Shown here one piece after another: positions 27,493-35,925 of a DNA stretch of 64,000 bases. Every line of letters begins with the position of its first letter. Positions within the stretch are counted from its first letter, which is position 1. The position numbers were made by a program, and so were the translations under genes. Below the pieces are notes generated by a model, which worked only from the letters and a program-made list of their open reading frames with translations, ran no database searches and was not told where the DNA came from. The stretch comes from Geomobilimonas luticola (GTDB lineage Bacteria > Desulfobacterota > Desulfuromonadia > Geobacterales > Geobacteraceae): assembly GCF_018476905.1 (NCBI RefSeq), contig NZ_JAHCVK010000001.1, forward strand, positions 434,001 through 498,000, read 5' to 3'.

Positions 27493-27569
27493 TGGTCGGG
27501 ATGACTGGATTTGAACCAGCGGCCCCCTGCTCCCGAAGCAGGTGCGCTACCAGGCTGCGCTACATCCCG
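27493..27569 (-). tRNA. tRNA-Pro (anticodon CGG)
   Basis: A full cloverleaf on the minus strand: acceptor CGGGATG/CATCCCG, D stem GCGC/GCGC, anticodon stem CCTGC/GCAGG with loop TTCGGGA (anticodon CGG), T arm GCTGG-TTCAAAT-CCAGT, discriminator A and an encoded CCA. It serves as the integration site of the islet. Its own promoter is at 27581-27609. Its terminator now lies on the far side of the islet. Confidence 0.95.
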
Positions 27570-27580
27570 ACAAGGGCTTA

Positions 27581-27609
27581 TATATACCCTGTCGGGTGTT
27601 ATTTGTCAA
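27581..27609 (-). promoter_or_regulatory. Promoter of tRNA-Pro
   Basis: On the minus strand TTGACA (27604-27609), 17 bases, TATATA (27581-27586), then a start a few bases before the tRNA 5' end. Confidence 0.8.
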
Positions 27610-27640
27610 CAGCTTAACTGGCGATATTGCCAAAAAACCG

Positions 27641-27669
27641 TTGTCAGATTTCCCCCGAAGTGCTACAAA
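27641..27669 (+). promoter_or_regulatory. Candidate promoter of the mqn operon
   Basis: TTGTCA (27641-27646), 17 bases, TACAAA (27664-27669). It would give a leader of about 130 bases before the lipoprotein at 27807. The rest of the 237-base gap holds no gene. Confidence 0.45.
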
Positions 27670-27806
27670 ATTAGATTCGGTAAAATGCCACAGCATTCCA
27701 GGGTGAACGTGGACGGTTTACCGCAACCTGCGGAAATTTCAGGGATCCCCGTTGCCCGGATTCGATGGTATGCGAGCGGAATCCGGCCAGGGAGGGGTAA
27801 GGGGTT

Positions 27807-28310
27807 GTGACGGTGCGGTGTGGGGTTGTGGTCGGTCTGCTGGTGGCAGTTCTGTGCGGTGCCAGCGGTTGTTATCATATGCGATTGTTGCCGGTTCCCC
27901 TGGAGAGCGCCGATTTCAAGGCCACACAGCCGATGGGGCGGGCCGTTGCCGAGTTCGAAAAACGGTTGCTGCAGGACGGGTTTTTGCTGGAGGCCGTCGA
28001 TGCCGGTGGTGGCGTGATCCTGACCGGTTATCGGTTCTTTTATAATGACACCGGGTTCGGGCAACCTGCCGGAGGGCGGGACTACTACTACCGGCTGAAG
28101 GTCAACGTCACCCCCGAGGGGCAGGGCGTTACGGTGCGGCTGACACCCTTCGACCTGGAGCTCCGCACGTTTTACGTCTACGATCATGAGGGTAGGCTCG
28201 ACACGCTGAAGAAGCGGTATCCCTACGAGGTATATCCCGGCATGTTCGAGCTGGAGTATCTGAAGAAGGAGTTGCAGCGGGTGAAGGCGCTGCTCGCTGC
28301 GGAAAGATGA
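27807..28310 (+). CDS. Hypothetical lipoprotein at the head of the mqn operon
   Basis: A 167-residue protein with GTG start at 27807 (GGGAGGGG upstream), a signal peptide, and a lipobox LCGASGC (Cys about residue 22). The mature part contains a Tyr-rich stretch (GGRDYYYRLKVNV) and a C-terminal charged helix (ELEYLKKELQRVKALL). No family is recognised. It precedes mqnP by 7 bases, so it is co-transcribed with menaquinone genes. A link to quinone transport or envelope assembly is only a guess. Confidence 0.7.
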   Translation: MTVRCGVVVGLLVAVLCGASGCYHMRLLPVPLESADFKATQPMGRAVAEFEKRLLQDGFLLEAVDAGGGVILTGYRFFYNDTGFGQPAGGRDYYYRLKVNVTPEGQGVTVRLTPFDLELRTFYVYDHEGRLDTLKKRYPYEVYPGMFELEYLKKELQRVKALLAAER

Positions 28311-28317
28311 CAGGTTT

Positions 28318-29214
28318 ATGCAGGCGGAAATCGGCATGAAAGCAGCGTGGCTGGAGAAGCTCCGGGTATTCCTGGAGATGATCAAATTTTCCCACACCGT
28401 CTTCGCCCTCCCCTTTGCCTTCACCGGCGCGGTGCTGGCGGCAGGCGGGCTCCCCTCCTGGCAGCAGGCGTTCTGGATCCTCATGGCCATGGTGGGGGGG
28501 CGTACCGCTGCCATGGGGCTGAACCGGCTCATCGACGCGGAGATCGACGCAGCAAACCCCCGAACCCGCGGCCGGGCTATCCCCGCCGGGCTCCTGGGCA
28601 AGGGGACGGTCTTTGTCTACGTACTGCTCGCCTCTTTCCTGATGTTCTTCGCAGCGGCCCAACTGAACCGTCTCTGCCTCTACCTCTCCCCGGTGGCGCT
28701 CGCTTTTCTCGTGCTCTATTCCTACTGCAAGCGGTTCACCTCCCTTGCCCACGTGGTGCTCGGGCTCTGTCTCGGGGCTGCCCCCGTCGGCGCGTGGATC
28801 GCCGTCCGGGGGGTCGTGGAGCTGCCGGCAGTACTCCTCGGTCTGGCGGTGCTCTTCTGGGTGGCCGGATTCGACATCCTCTATGCCCTGCAGGACCTTG
28901 AGTTCGACCGGCAGCGGGGACTCCACTCCATCCCGGTGCGGCTCGGGGTTACCGGTTCCCTCTGGACGGCCCGCCTTTTTTCCCTTGTCATGCTCGTTCT
29001 GCTGGTCGGGCTTCATGTGACCATGCATCTCGGGGGGTGGTTTCTCGCCGGCCTGGCGGGGGTGGCCATCTTGCTCGGTTATGAGCACTGGCTGTTGCGG
29101 AGGGGTGACCTGTCCCGACTGGACCTGGCATTCTTTACCATGAACGGCTACGTGAGCGTCATCATTTTCGTTGCCACCCTGATCGATGTGCTGGCCGGGA
29201 AGGGGGGCGCATGA
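28318..29214 (+). CDS. mqnP: UbiA-family prenyltransferase, probably MqnP of the futalosine pathway
   Basis: A 298-residue membrane protein of the UbiA superfamily. It has the first Asp-rich motif NRLIDAEIDAANPRTRGR (near residues 63-80) and a second conserved region GFDILYALQDLEFDRQRG with Asp residues for Mg-diphosphate binding, plus about eight membrane segments. Although similar to UbiA, its operon with mqnE and mqnC makes MqnP, which attaches the polyprenyl tail to 1,4-dihydroxy-6-naphthoate, the better call. ubiX overlaps its stop. Confidence 0.85.
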   Translation: MQAEIGMKAAWLEKLRVFLEMIKFSHTVFALPFAFTGAVLAAGGLPSWQQAFWILMAMVGGRTAAMGLNRLIDAEIDAANPRTRGRAIPAGLLGKGTVFVYVLLASFLMFFAAAQLNRLCLYLSPVALAFLVLYSYCKRFTSLAHVVLGLCLGAAPVGAWIAVRGVVELPAVLLGLAVLFWVAGFDILYALQDLEFDRQRGLHSIPVRLGVTGSLWTARLFSLVMLVLLVGLHVTMHLGGWFLAGLAGVAILLGYEHWLLRRGDLSRLDLAFFTMNGYVSVIIFVATLIDVLAGKGGA

Positions 29215-29897
29215 AGGGAAACAGGGTGGTCCTCGCCATTACCGGAGCTTCCGGTTCGATTTATGGTCTGAGGCTGGCCGAAGAGCTGCTGCGCGCATCG
29301 GTGTCGCTGACGCTCCTTATCAGCCGCCCCGGTTTTGCCGTTCTCAAGGAGGAGTGCGGGTTGGCATGGGAAGGGGAACCGGCGGCGGTAGGGGCGACCC
29401 TGTGCCGCCACTTCGGGGCGGATAGTCAGCAGCTTGCCTATTACGCCGCGGACGATTTTTTTGCCCCCATCGCCAGCGGTTCGGCGGCGCCCGACGCGCT
29501 CGTCATCTGTCCCTGCTCCATGGGGACCCTGGCGCGCATAGCGACGGGGGTTTCGGGAAATCTGCTGGAACGCTGCGCCGATGTCATGCTCAAGGAACAC
29601 CGCCGGCTGGTGATGGTCCCCCGGGAAACGCCGCTCAGCGAGATCCACCTGGAGAACATGCTGAAACTCACCCGGATGGGGGTACGGATGGTGCCGGCCA
29701 TGCCCGCCTTCTACCACCACCCCCGGTCCCTTGACGACCAGGTGGACTTTGTGGTGGGGCGGGTGCTGGATTCCCTTGGGGTGGAGCACGCGCTGGTCAA
29801 GAGGTGGGGGGAGATATCGGGCAGGCCCTCACCCCCAGCCCCTCTCCCAGTGGGAGAGGGTGGCCGCAGGCCGGGTGAGGGGAACGATTTGCCATGA
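29211..29897 (+). CDS. ubiX: UbiX-family flavin prenyltransferase
   Basis: A 228-residue member of the UbiX/Pad1 flavoprotein family: ITGASGSIYGLRLAE near residue 9, SSxxxxxAPIASGS-type region and CPCSMGTLARIATG, and PRETPLSEIHLENM. These enzymes make prenylated FMN for UbiD-like decarboxylases, here probably the one acting in menaquinone synthesis. The family core ends near residue 202. The last 26 residues are encoded mostly by a palindromic repeat (29826-29881) and are rich in Pro and Gly. The ATG overlaps the mqnP stop. Confidence 0.9.
   Translation: MKGNRVVLAITGASGSIYGLRLAEELLRASVSLTLLISRPGFAVLKEECGLAWEGEPAAVGATLCRHFGADSQQLAYYAADDFFAPIASGSAAPDALVICPCSMGTLARIATGVSGNLLERCADVMLKEHRRLVMVPRETPLSEIHLENMLKLTRMGVRMVPAMPAFYHHPRSLDDQVDFVVGRVLDSLGVEHALVKRWGEISGRPSPPAPLPVGEGGRRPGEGNDLP
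29826..29881. repeat. REP-like palindromic repeat inside the ubiX 3' end
   Basis: Outer arms CCCTCACCC and GGGTGAGGG flank an inner CCCTCTCCCA-G-TGGGAGAGGG. The type is familiar from intergenic spaces, but here it is translated as the UbiX tail (SPPAPLPVGEGG). Confidence 0.8.
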
Positions 29898-30976
29898 ACG
29901 CCATCGATGTCATTTCAGAAAAAGTCCGTGCCGGCCAGCGGATCGACGATGCCGAAGCCCTCTTCCTGTTGGAGTCGCCGGATCTCCTGGCGATCGGTGA
30001 GCTGGCGGCCTTTGCCAACGAGCGAAAAAACGGCCGCAGGGTCTATTTCAACGTCAACCGGCATATCAACCACACCAACATCTGCGTGAACCGGTGCCAG
30101 TTCTGCGCTTTCTCCCGTACTACCGACCAGCCCGGGGCCTATCTCTACGACCTGGAGGAGATCGGCAACCGCACCCGGGAAGCCCTTGCCCAAGGGGCGA
30201 CGGAGATCCACATCGTCGGCGGTCTGCACCCCGACCTCCCCTTCGACTTCTACCTGGAGATGCTCCGGACGGTGCGGGCGGCGGCTCCCGCCATCCACAT
30301 CAAGGCCTTCACTGCCGTGGAGATCGATTATCTCTCCACTCTTGCCGGCCTTTCCCTGGCGGCGACCCTGGAGGAGCTGAAGCAGGCCGGCCTCGGCTCC
30401 CTGCCGGGAGGGGGGGCGGAAATCCTCCGCCAGGAGGTGCGTGATCGCCTCTGCCCGGAGAAGATCAGCGGTGACCGTTGGCTGGAGGTGATGCGGGGGG
30501 TTCACAAGGCGGGACTCAAATCCAATGCCACCATGCTCTACGGTCATGTGGAGTCTTATGCGGACCGGATCGATCACATGCGGCAGCTGCGGGAACTGCA
30601 GGACGAGACCGGCGGTTTCCAGGCATTCATCCCCCTGGCCTTCCAGAAGGAGAACAACCCCCTCGGCCACCTGAAAAATCCCTTGAGCGGGGGGGTGGAT
30701 GACCTCAAGACCCTTGCCGTTGCCCGGCTCTACCTGGACAACTTTGCCAACATCAAGGCGTACTGGGTGATGCTCGGGGAAAAGATCGCCCAGACTGCCC
30801 TCTGCTTCGGGGTGAACGATCTGGACGGAACAGTGGTGGAGGAAAAGATCGGCCACGACGCCGGCGCCGCCTCTCCCCAGGCCATGGGGCGGGACGACAT
30901 CGTCTCCCTCATCAGGATGGCGGGGCGGGTGCCGGTGGAGCGGGACACGCTCTATAACGAACTGCGGACGTACTGA
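29894..30976 (+). CDS. mqnE: Aminofutalosine synthase MqnE (radical SAM)
   Basis: A 360-residue radical SAM enzyme. The [4Fe-4S] motif CVNRCQFCAF (near 57-66) is of the CxxxCxxC type. The MqnE pattern is clear: [42 protein letters not shown] and FIPLAFQKENNPL. It builds aminofutalosine from carboxyvinyloxybenzoate and SAM, the first unique steps of futalosine menaquinone synthesis. The ATG overlaps the ubiX stop. Confidence 0.93.
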   Translation: MNAIDVISEKVRAGQRIDDAEALFLLESPDLLAIGELAAFANERKNGRRVYFNVNRHINHTNICVNRCQFCAFSRTTDQPGAYLYDLEEIGNRTREALAQGATEIHIVGGLHPDLPFDFYLEMLRTVRAAAPAIHIKAFTAVEIDYLSTLAGLSLAATLEELKQAGLGSLPGGGAEILRQEVRDRLCPEKISGDRWLEVMRGVHKAGLKSNATMLYGHVESYADRIDHMRQLRELQDETGGFQAFIPLAFQKENNPLGHLKNPLSGGVDDLKTLAVARLYLDNFANIKAYWVMLGEKIAQTALCFGVNDLDGTVVEEKIGHDAGAASPQAMGRDDIVSLIRMAGRVPVERDTLYNELRTY

Positions 30977-30977
30977 C

Positions 30978-32063
30978 ATGCTGAAGACGATTACCGCCAA
31001 ACTGGGGAACAACGAACCGATCAGCCGGAAAGAGGCACTCTGGCTCCTCACCGACGCCGATCTGCTCGCGGCGGGGAAGCTGGCGGACGGCATCCGGAAG
31101 AGGCTCCATCCGGACAACCGGGTCACCTTCGTGGTGGACCGGAACGTCAACTACACCAACGTCTGCGAATCCCGGTGCACATTCTGCGCGTTCTACCGGG
31201 ATGCCGGTTCCGGCGATGCCTACGTCCTTGCCGAGGCGGAGATCTTCGCCAAGATTGCCGAGCTGGTGGACCAGGGAGGCACCCAGCTCCTCATGCAGGG
31301 GGGGCTCCATCCCGACCTGAAAATCGGGTTTTTCGAGGGGCTGTTCCGGGAAATCCGGCGCCGCTTCCCGTCGGTGCAGAACCATTCCCTCTCGCCGGCG
31401 GAGATTACCCACATCGCCCGGATTTCGGACCTCACCGTTTCCGAGGCGCTCCGGCGACTCCATGCTGCCGGCCTGGACTCGGTCCCCGGCGGCGGGGCGG
31501 AGATCCTGGTGGACAGCGTGCGGCAGGAAATCTCTCCGAAGAAGATCGGCTGGGAGGGGTGGGCGCGGGTGATGGCCGACGCGGCCAGGCTCGGCATGCC
31601 GACCACCGCCACCATGATGTTCGGCAGCCGGGAGAGCCGGGAGGATATCGTCGAGCATCTGTTCCGGGTCCGTACTCTCCAGGCGGAGGGGGGGAGCTTC
31701 ACCGCGTTCATTCCCTGGACCTACCAGCCGGGAAACACCGAACTGGGGGGGAAGACAGCGACCGGTGTGGAATACCTGAAAGTGCTGGCCCTCTCCCGCA
31801 TTGTTCTCCATAACATCCTCAACATCCAGGCGAGCTGGGTCACCCAGGGGGCCAGAATGGCCCAGGTGGCGCTCTTCTTTGGCGCCAATGACCTGGGGGG
31901 GACCATGCTGGAGGAGAACGTGGTGGCGGCGGCCGGCTGCTCCTTCCGGATGAGCCGGGAAGAGATGATCCAGCTGATCCGTGGTGCCGGCTTCATCCCG
32001 GCGCGCCGCACCACCACCTATGCCATTCTCGAAGAGTACAACCGGACGACGGAGGTCCCATGA
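30978..32063 (+). CDS. mqnC: Dehypoxanthine futalosine cyclase MqnC (radical SAM)
   Basis: A 361-residue radical SAM enzyme with [13 protein letters not shown] (near residues 58-70). The family-specific stretches [40 protein letters not shown] and TTATMMFG distinguish it from MqnE. It closes the second ring during menaquinone synthesis. It begins one base after the mqnE stop, and hisC overlaps its end. Confidence 0.93.
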   Translation: MLKTITAKLGNNEPISRKEALWLLTDADLLAAGKLADGIRKRLHPDNRVTFVVDRNVNYTNVCESRCTFCAFYRDAGSGDAYVLAEAEIFAKIAELVDQGGTQLLMQGGLHPDLKIGFFEGLFREIRRRFPSVQNHSLSPAEITHIARISDLTVSEALRRLHAAGLDSVPGGGAEILVDSVRQEISPKKIGWEGWARVMADAARLGMPTTATMMFGSRESREDIVEHLFRVRTLQAEGGSFTAFIPWTYQPGNTELGGKTATGVEYLKVLALSRIVLHNILNIQASWVTQGARMAQVALFFGANDLGGTMLEENVVAAAGCSFRMSREEMIQLIRGAGFIPARRTTTYAILEEYNRTTEVP

Positions 32064-33103
32064 TTCCCCTGCGGAGAAACATCAAGGAGATGGCCGGGTA
32101 CGTGCCGGGCTACCAGCCCGCCGACGCGGCTGCCTATATCAAGCTGAACACCAACGAAAATCCCTATCCCCCCTCACCCCGGGTGCTGGAGGCGATCATG
32201 GCCGAGGCGGGGGAGGGGCTGCGGCGCTACCCGGATGCCGCCAGCCGTGCGCCGCTGGAAGCCGCGGCGCGGCTTTACGATTTTCCCCCCGACTGGATCG
32301 TCATGGCCAATGGCTCCGACGAGCTGCTCAACAACCTCATCCGTGCCTTTGCCGCCGAAGGGGAGGAGATCGCCTACGTGCACCCCTCCTACTCCTACTA
32401 TGCCACCCTGGCGGAGATCCAGGGGGCACGGGTGCGGACCTTCGGCCTGACGGCGCGGCTGGAGCTGGACGATTTCCCGGCGCGCTACGAGGGGAAGCTC
32501 TTCTTTCTCACCAATCCCAACGCGCCGCTCGGATTCTGCTTCCCCCGGGAGTTCATCGAGGAACTGGCCGGACGGGTGACGGGGATGCTGGTGATCGACG
32601 AGGCTTACGCGGATTTCGCGGAGGAGCATTCCCTCGACCTGGTCCGGCGCCATGAGAACGTGGTGGTGACCCGGACCTTTTCCAAGAGCTATTCCCTGGC
32701 CGGCATGCGGCTTGGGCTCGCCATTGCCCGTCCCGAGGTGATCGCGGCGCTCAACAAGATCCGGGACCATTACAACCTTGACCGGTTGGCCCAGGTCGCT
32801 GCAGCTGCCGCCCTGCGGGATCAGGATTATTTCCGCGGCTGTGTGGAGAACATCCGCGCAACCCGTGAGTGGTTCAGCAACGCGTTGCGGGAGCTTGGTT
32901 ACGAGGTCATCCCTTCCCAGGCCAATTTTGTCTTTGCCTCATCGCCGGACCGTAATGGGGAGAGGGTCTATCAGGGGCTCTTCGACCGGAACATCCTGGT
33001 CCGCTACTTTACCGATCCGCTCCTTGCCCACGGCGTGCGGATCACCATCGGCACCCGTGAGGAGATGGAGAAAACCGTGGAGGCGCTTCGTGACATTCGC
33101 TGA
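32060..33103 (+). CDS. hisC: Histidinol-phosphate aminotransferase HisC
   Basis: A 347-residue PLP-dependent class I/II aminotransferase. It starts [20 protein letters not shown], contains [22 protein letters not shown] and the lysine that binds PLP in [16 protein letters not shown]. It converts imidazole acetol phosphate to histidinol phosphate. It sits in the mqn operon rather than with other his genes, and its start overlaps the mqnC stop (ATGA). Confidence 0.92.
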   Translation: MIPLRRNIKEMAGYVPGYQPADAAAYIKLNTNENPYPPSPRVLEAIMAEAGEGLRRYPDAASRAPLEAAARLYDFPPDWIVMANGSDELLNNLIRAFAAEGEEIAYVHPSYSYYATLAEIQGARVRTFGLTARLELDDFPARYEGKLFFLTNPNAPLGFCFPREFIEELAGRVTGMLVIDEAYADFAEEHSLDLVRRHENVVVTRTFSKSYSLAGMRLGLAIARPEVIAALNKIRDHYNLDRLAQVAAAAALRDQDYFRGCVENIRATREWFSNALRELGYEVIPSQANFVFASSPDRNGERVYQGLFDRNILVRYFTDPLLAHGVRITIGTREEMEKTVEALRDIR

Positions 33104-34274
33104 ATCTGCCAGGACCGAAACCGGGTCGCCGCATCTGCCCGCCGACTTCATCGGCATCATCACCAGCCGGGAGGCCCTTCTCTCCCTGGTGGGGAGGATG
33201 GAGAAGGAACCGGTCCTCGCCTTCGACCTGGAAGCGGACTCGCTCCATCACTACACCGAAAAGGTCTGCCTGATTCAGGTCTCCACGCCGACGGAAAGCG
33301 CTCTCATCGATCCTCTTGTCTTGCCCGATCTTTCGCCGCTGGCGTCAGTGCTTGCAAATCCTGCCATCCGCAAGGTCTTCCACGGTGCCGACTACGACAT
33401 CCGCTCCCTGCACCGGGATTTCGGCCTGGAGGTCAACAACCTGTTCGATACCATGATCGCCTGTCAACTCCTCGGGGAGGCCGAAGTGGGGCTGGCGGCT
33501 GTTCTTAAGCGACGGTTCGGTGTGGAACTGGATAAGGGGTTTCAGAAGGCGGACTGGAGCAGGCGGCCGCTGAGCAGGGAGATGATTGTCTATGCGGTGC
33601 AGGACACGACGTTACTGATCCCCCTCTTTCGGCAACTGGAGGCTGAGCTCTGCGGCAGGGGGCGGCTTGCGTGGGTGGAAGAGGAGTGCCGGCTGCTTTC
33701 CCGCGTAAGGACGGTTCCCCGTGACCAGGAGCCGCTCTGTCTCCGCTTCAAGGGGGCTGCCCGCATGGAGCCGCGGACCCTCGCCGTACTGGAAGAGCTG
33801 CTCCTCTTTCGCGACCAGCAGGCCAGGCGACAGGACGTCCCCCCCTTCAAGGTGCTGGGGACCGACGTCATCAGAGCCCTTGCCGAAGGGCGGCCGCGGA
33901 CCATGGAAGAACTGGCCGCCATCTCCGGTTTTCCTGCAAAACTCCTGACACGGTTGGGTACGGGGATCGTCCAGGCGGTCACCAGGGGGATGGCGCTTCC
34001 GTCCGACAAACTTCCCCGGTTTCCCCGTCAGCAGCGACAGGTACTCGACAAGGGGCAGCAGGCAATTCTGCTGCGGCTGAAGAGGATGCGGGAGGCGAAA
34101 GCACGGGAAGTGGGGATTGATGCGGGACTGCTTATCAACAACAGCCTGCTTGAGTCCCTTGCGATGGCCGACAGGACCCATGAGGCCAGGCAGACGGCAT
34201 TTGCCGCCCTGAAAGGGTGGCAGCGGGAGATTCTGGCCGCCGATCTGACGACCCTGATGGAAATGAAGTCGTGA
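33090..34274 (+). CDS. rnd: Ribonuclease D-like 3'-5' exonuclease with HRDC domain
   Basis: A 394-residue protein. I place the start at GTG 33090, which overlaps the last 14 bases of hisC. GGAGG lies six bases upstream. The DEDD nuclease core has [11 protein letters not shown] (first Asp-Glu), [11 protein letters not shown], and [10 protein letters not shown] (last Asp). The middle part is an HRDC-like domain ([20 protein letters not shown]). RNase D trims the 3' ends of tRNA precursors. It is the last gene of the operon. Confidence 0.88.
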   Translation: MTFAESARTETGSPHLPADFIGIITSREALLSLVGRMEKEPVLAFDLEADSLHHYTEKVCLIQVSTPTESALIDPLVLPDLSPLASVLANPAIRKVFHGADYDIRSLHRDFGLEVNNLFDTMIACQLLGEAEVGLAAVLKRRFGVELDKGFQKADWSRRPLSREMIVYAVQDTTLLIPLFRQLEAELCGRGRLAWVEEECRLLSRVRTVPRDQEPLCLRFKGAARMEPRTLAVLEELLLFRDQQARRQDVPPFKVLGTDVIRALAEGRPRTMEELAAISGFPAKLLTRLGTGIVQAVTRGMALPSDKLPRFPRQQRQVLDKGQQAILLRLKRMREAKAREVGIDAGLLINNSLLESLAMADRTHEARQTAFAALKGWQREILAADLTTLMEMKS

Positions 34275-34316
34275 GCCCATGAAAGCCGGGCGTCCCGTCC
34301 TGCTCAGAGCATCTTG

Positions 34317-34340
34317 GTGCCGGCTGTTCGGCCGGCACCG
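34317..34340. terminator. Possible factor-dependent or weak terminator hairpin
   Basis: GGTGCCGGC and GCCGGCACC form a perfect 9-bp stem around TGTTCG between convergent rnd and the zinc-ribbon gene. There is no T run, so this is a weak call. A 14-bp palindrome, TGCTCCATGGAGCA, lies a few bases downstream. Confidence 0.4.
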
Positions 34341-34394
34341 GGGCACAGATGTGCTCCATGGAGCATTCATCCCCTTACGGATTCAGGGGAAGTC

Positions 34395-35120
34395 TTAACG
34401 GTCGGTTTTGTCTGGGTCGTCGGGAAGATCTCCGAACAGGGAATCGAACGTATCCGGGGCAAGCCCCGTATCTTCCGTCGCCGGTTTTTTGGGTTCGTCC
34501 TTCGCGGCGTCCTCGTCTTCCTGGAAGAAGAAGTCCATCTCGAACCCACCCCCCGCAGCTGGCGGTTCGGGAGCAGGTTCTTCCCCTCCAACGTCGCCAA
34601 ATCCTGCGAATCCGTCCGTCGCGGGCTCTGTTGCCGGCGAGGCTGGCCCTTCGTCTGCACCGGACGTTTCCAGCAGGTCGGCAAAGCTGTCGTCAACGAA
34701 TTTCTGCGCAGGCGTCGCGGCTTGCTCCTGGACAACGGGGGTGTCCTCGAAGGAAAAATCGCCGAATGCCGGTTCTGCCGCCTCGGGGGTCGCTTCCGGC
34801 GCGGTGTCGGCGAAGCTGAAGGCATCATCTTCTCCCACGGCGCCGAAGTTCAGGCCGAAATCGCTGCCTGAAGGTGCAGAGTCCTCTGTCGCAACAAAAT
34901 CTTCCTTGAACAACTCCTCTCCCGCAGTCGCTGCGACCGCAGCCGCAGGCACAACGTCCGCTCCTCCCCCCTGGGGTGGTTCGACCGCTTTCCGGGAAAG
35001 CCCTTGCAGAAATATGGGGCGGATCCCCCGTGACTCTTTGAACGCCGTCAGGTCATGGTTGCACTTCTTGCAGCTGTCGAGGGTTTCAAAGCTGTTGTAC
35101 CCGCACTTGGGACATTTCAT
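34395..35120 (-). CDS. Zinc-ribbon protein with acidic low-complexity tail
   Basis: A 241-residue protein. The first 25 residues form a zinc ribbon (CPKCGYNSFETLDSCKKCNH, two CxxC pairs). After that the sequence is acidic and low complexity, rich in Ala, Pro, Glu and Asp, with recurring short Phe motifs (FGDFSFED, FADLLE, FAGFGD, FDSLFGDLPDD). It has no membrane segment. This suggests a disordered scaffold that binds a partner through repeated Phe motifs. The function is unknown. AAGGAG precedes the ATG. Confidence 0.75.
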   Translation of the reverse strand: MKCPKCGYNSFETLDSCKKCNHDLTAFKESRGIRPIFLQGLSRKAVEPPQGGGADVVPAAAVAATAGEELFKEDFVATEDSAPSGSDFGLNFGAVGEDDAFSFADTAPEATPEAAEPAFGDFSFEDTPVVQEQAATPAQKFVDDSFADLLETSGADEGPASPATEPATDGFAGFGDVGGEEPAPEPPAAGGGFEMDFFFQEDEDAAKDEPKKPATEDTGLAPDTFDSLFGDLPDDPDKTDR

Positions 35121-35186
35121 GGTGCATACTCCTTGGGTTTATCGTGTAAGTGCAAGATCGTTCACGTAAAGGCATCGGGAATAATC

Positions 35187-35924
35187 TCATCCCAGGTCTC
35201 CCCAGTGGAACTGCAGAATTGACAGTATGGCGAGGCCTGCGGTTTCCGTCCTGAGGATGCGGCTACCGAGGGATACCGGTATGAAACCGCTGTCCCGGGC
35301 TTGCCGGGCCTCTTCCCCCGAAAGACCCCCCTCGGGGCCGACAATGACTGCCACGCTTTCAGGGGCAGTTCGTCCTGCCAGTACGGTCCGGAGCAGGGTT
35401 TCCTGTTCTTCTTCCCAAAGGAGCAGCTTGAGGGACTGGTTCGCCGACCGCAGCATCTCGCCAAAGCTCCCGGCAAAAGAGATTCGCGGGAGGGAGGCTC
35501 GTTGCGACTGGCGGGCTGCCTCGTCGGCGATTCGCTGCCAGCGTTCGAGCTTGTTGTCACTTTGCGCGGCGCCGACCCGGGAGACGGACCTGGCTGCCTG
35601 AAACGGCACGATGGCGGTGGCACCGAGTTCGGTCCCCTTCTGGAGGATCAGTTCCAGCTTGTCCCCCTTCGGCAGCCCCTGGTAGAGGGTTATGGCCGGT
35701 CCCGTTCCGGTTTCTACCGGCAGAGCCTCCCCTTCCAGCACGATGGTAAGGCTTTCTTTGCCGACGTGAGAAATGGTACCGCGCGACTCCCCTTTGCCAT
35801 CTACCAGGAGTACATGCGTTCCGGCCTTCAGGCGGAGCACCCTGATCATGTGGTGGTGAAGTTCGCCGTCGATGGTGACCGTTTGCCCGTCCAGGCTGCC
35901 GGAAGGAACGAAGAACCGTCGCAC
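35187..35924 (-). CDS. rsmE: 16S rRNA (uracil-1498-N3)-methyltransferase RsmE
   Basis: A 245-residue SPOUT-class methyltransferase: MRRFFVPSGSLDGQ with the PUA-like N-terminal domain, then ELILQKGTELGATAIVPFQ and the knot region VIVGPEGGLSGEEARQARDSG ending with VSLGSRILRTETA. It starts with GTG one base after the prmA stop, so the two genes are translated together. Both modify the translation machinery. Confidence 0.93.
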   Translation of the reverse strand: MRRFFVPSGSLDGQTVTIDGELHHHMIRVLRLKAGTHVLLVDGKGESRGTISHVGKESLTIVLEGEALPVETGTGPAITLYQGLPKGDKLELILQKGTELGATAIVPFQAARSVSRVGAAQSDNKLERWQRIADEAARQSQRASLPRISFAGSFGEMLRSANQSLKLLLWEEEQETLLRTVLAGRTAPESVAVIVGPEGGLSGEEARQARDSGFIPVSLGSRILRTETAGLAILSILQFHWGDLG

Positions 35925-35925
35925 C

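Larger units (their letters stand above)
25403..27563 (-). mobile_element. Small integrative islet in tRNA-Pro
   Basis: A 71-bp exact direct repeat (25403-25473 and 27493-27563) bounds the element. The right copy is inside the intact tRNA-Pro(CGG) and the left copy is a 3' tRNA fragment. The interior holds one tyrosine integrase and about 500 bases of AT-richer DNA with stop-rich frames. This is the layout of tRNA-targeted integration by a phage or ICE integrase, here reduced to about 2.1 kb. The source family is unknown. Confidence 0.85.
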
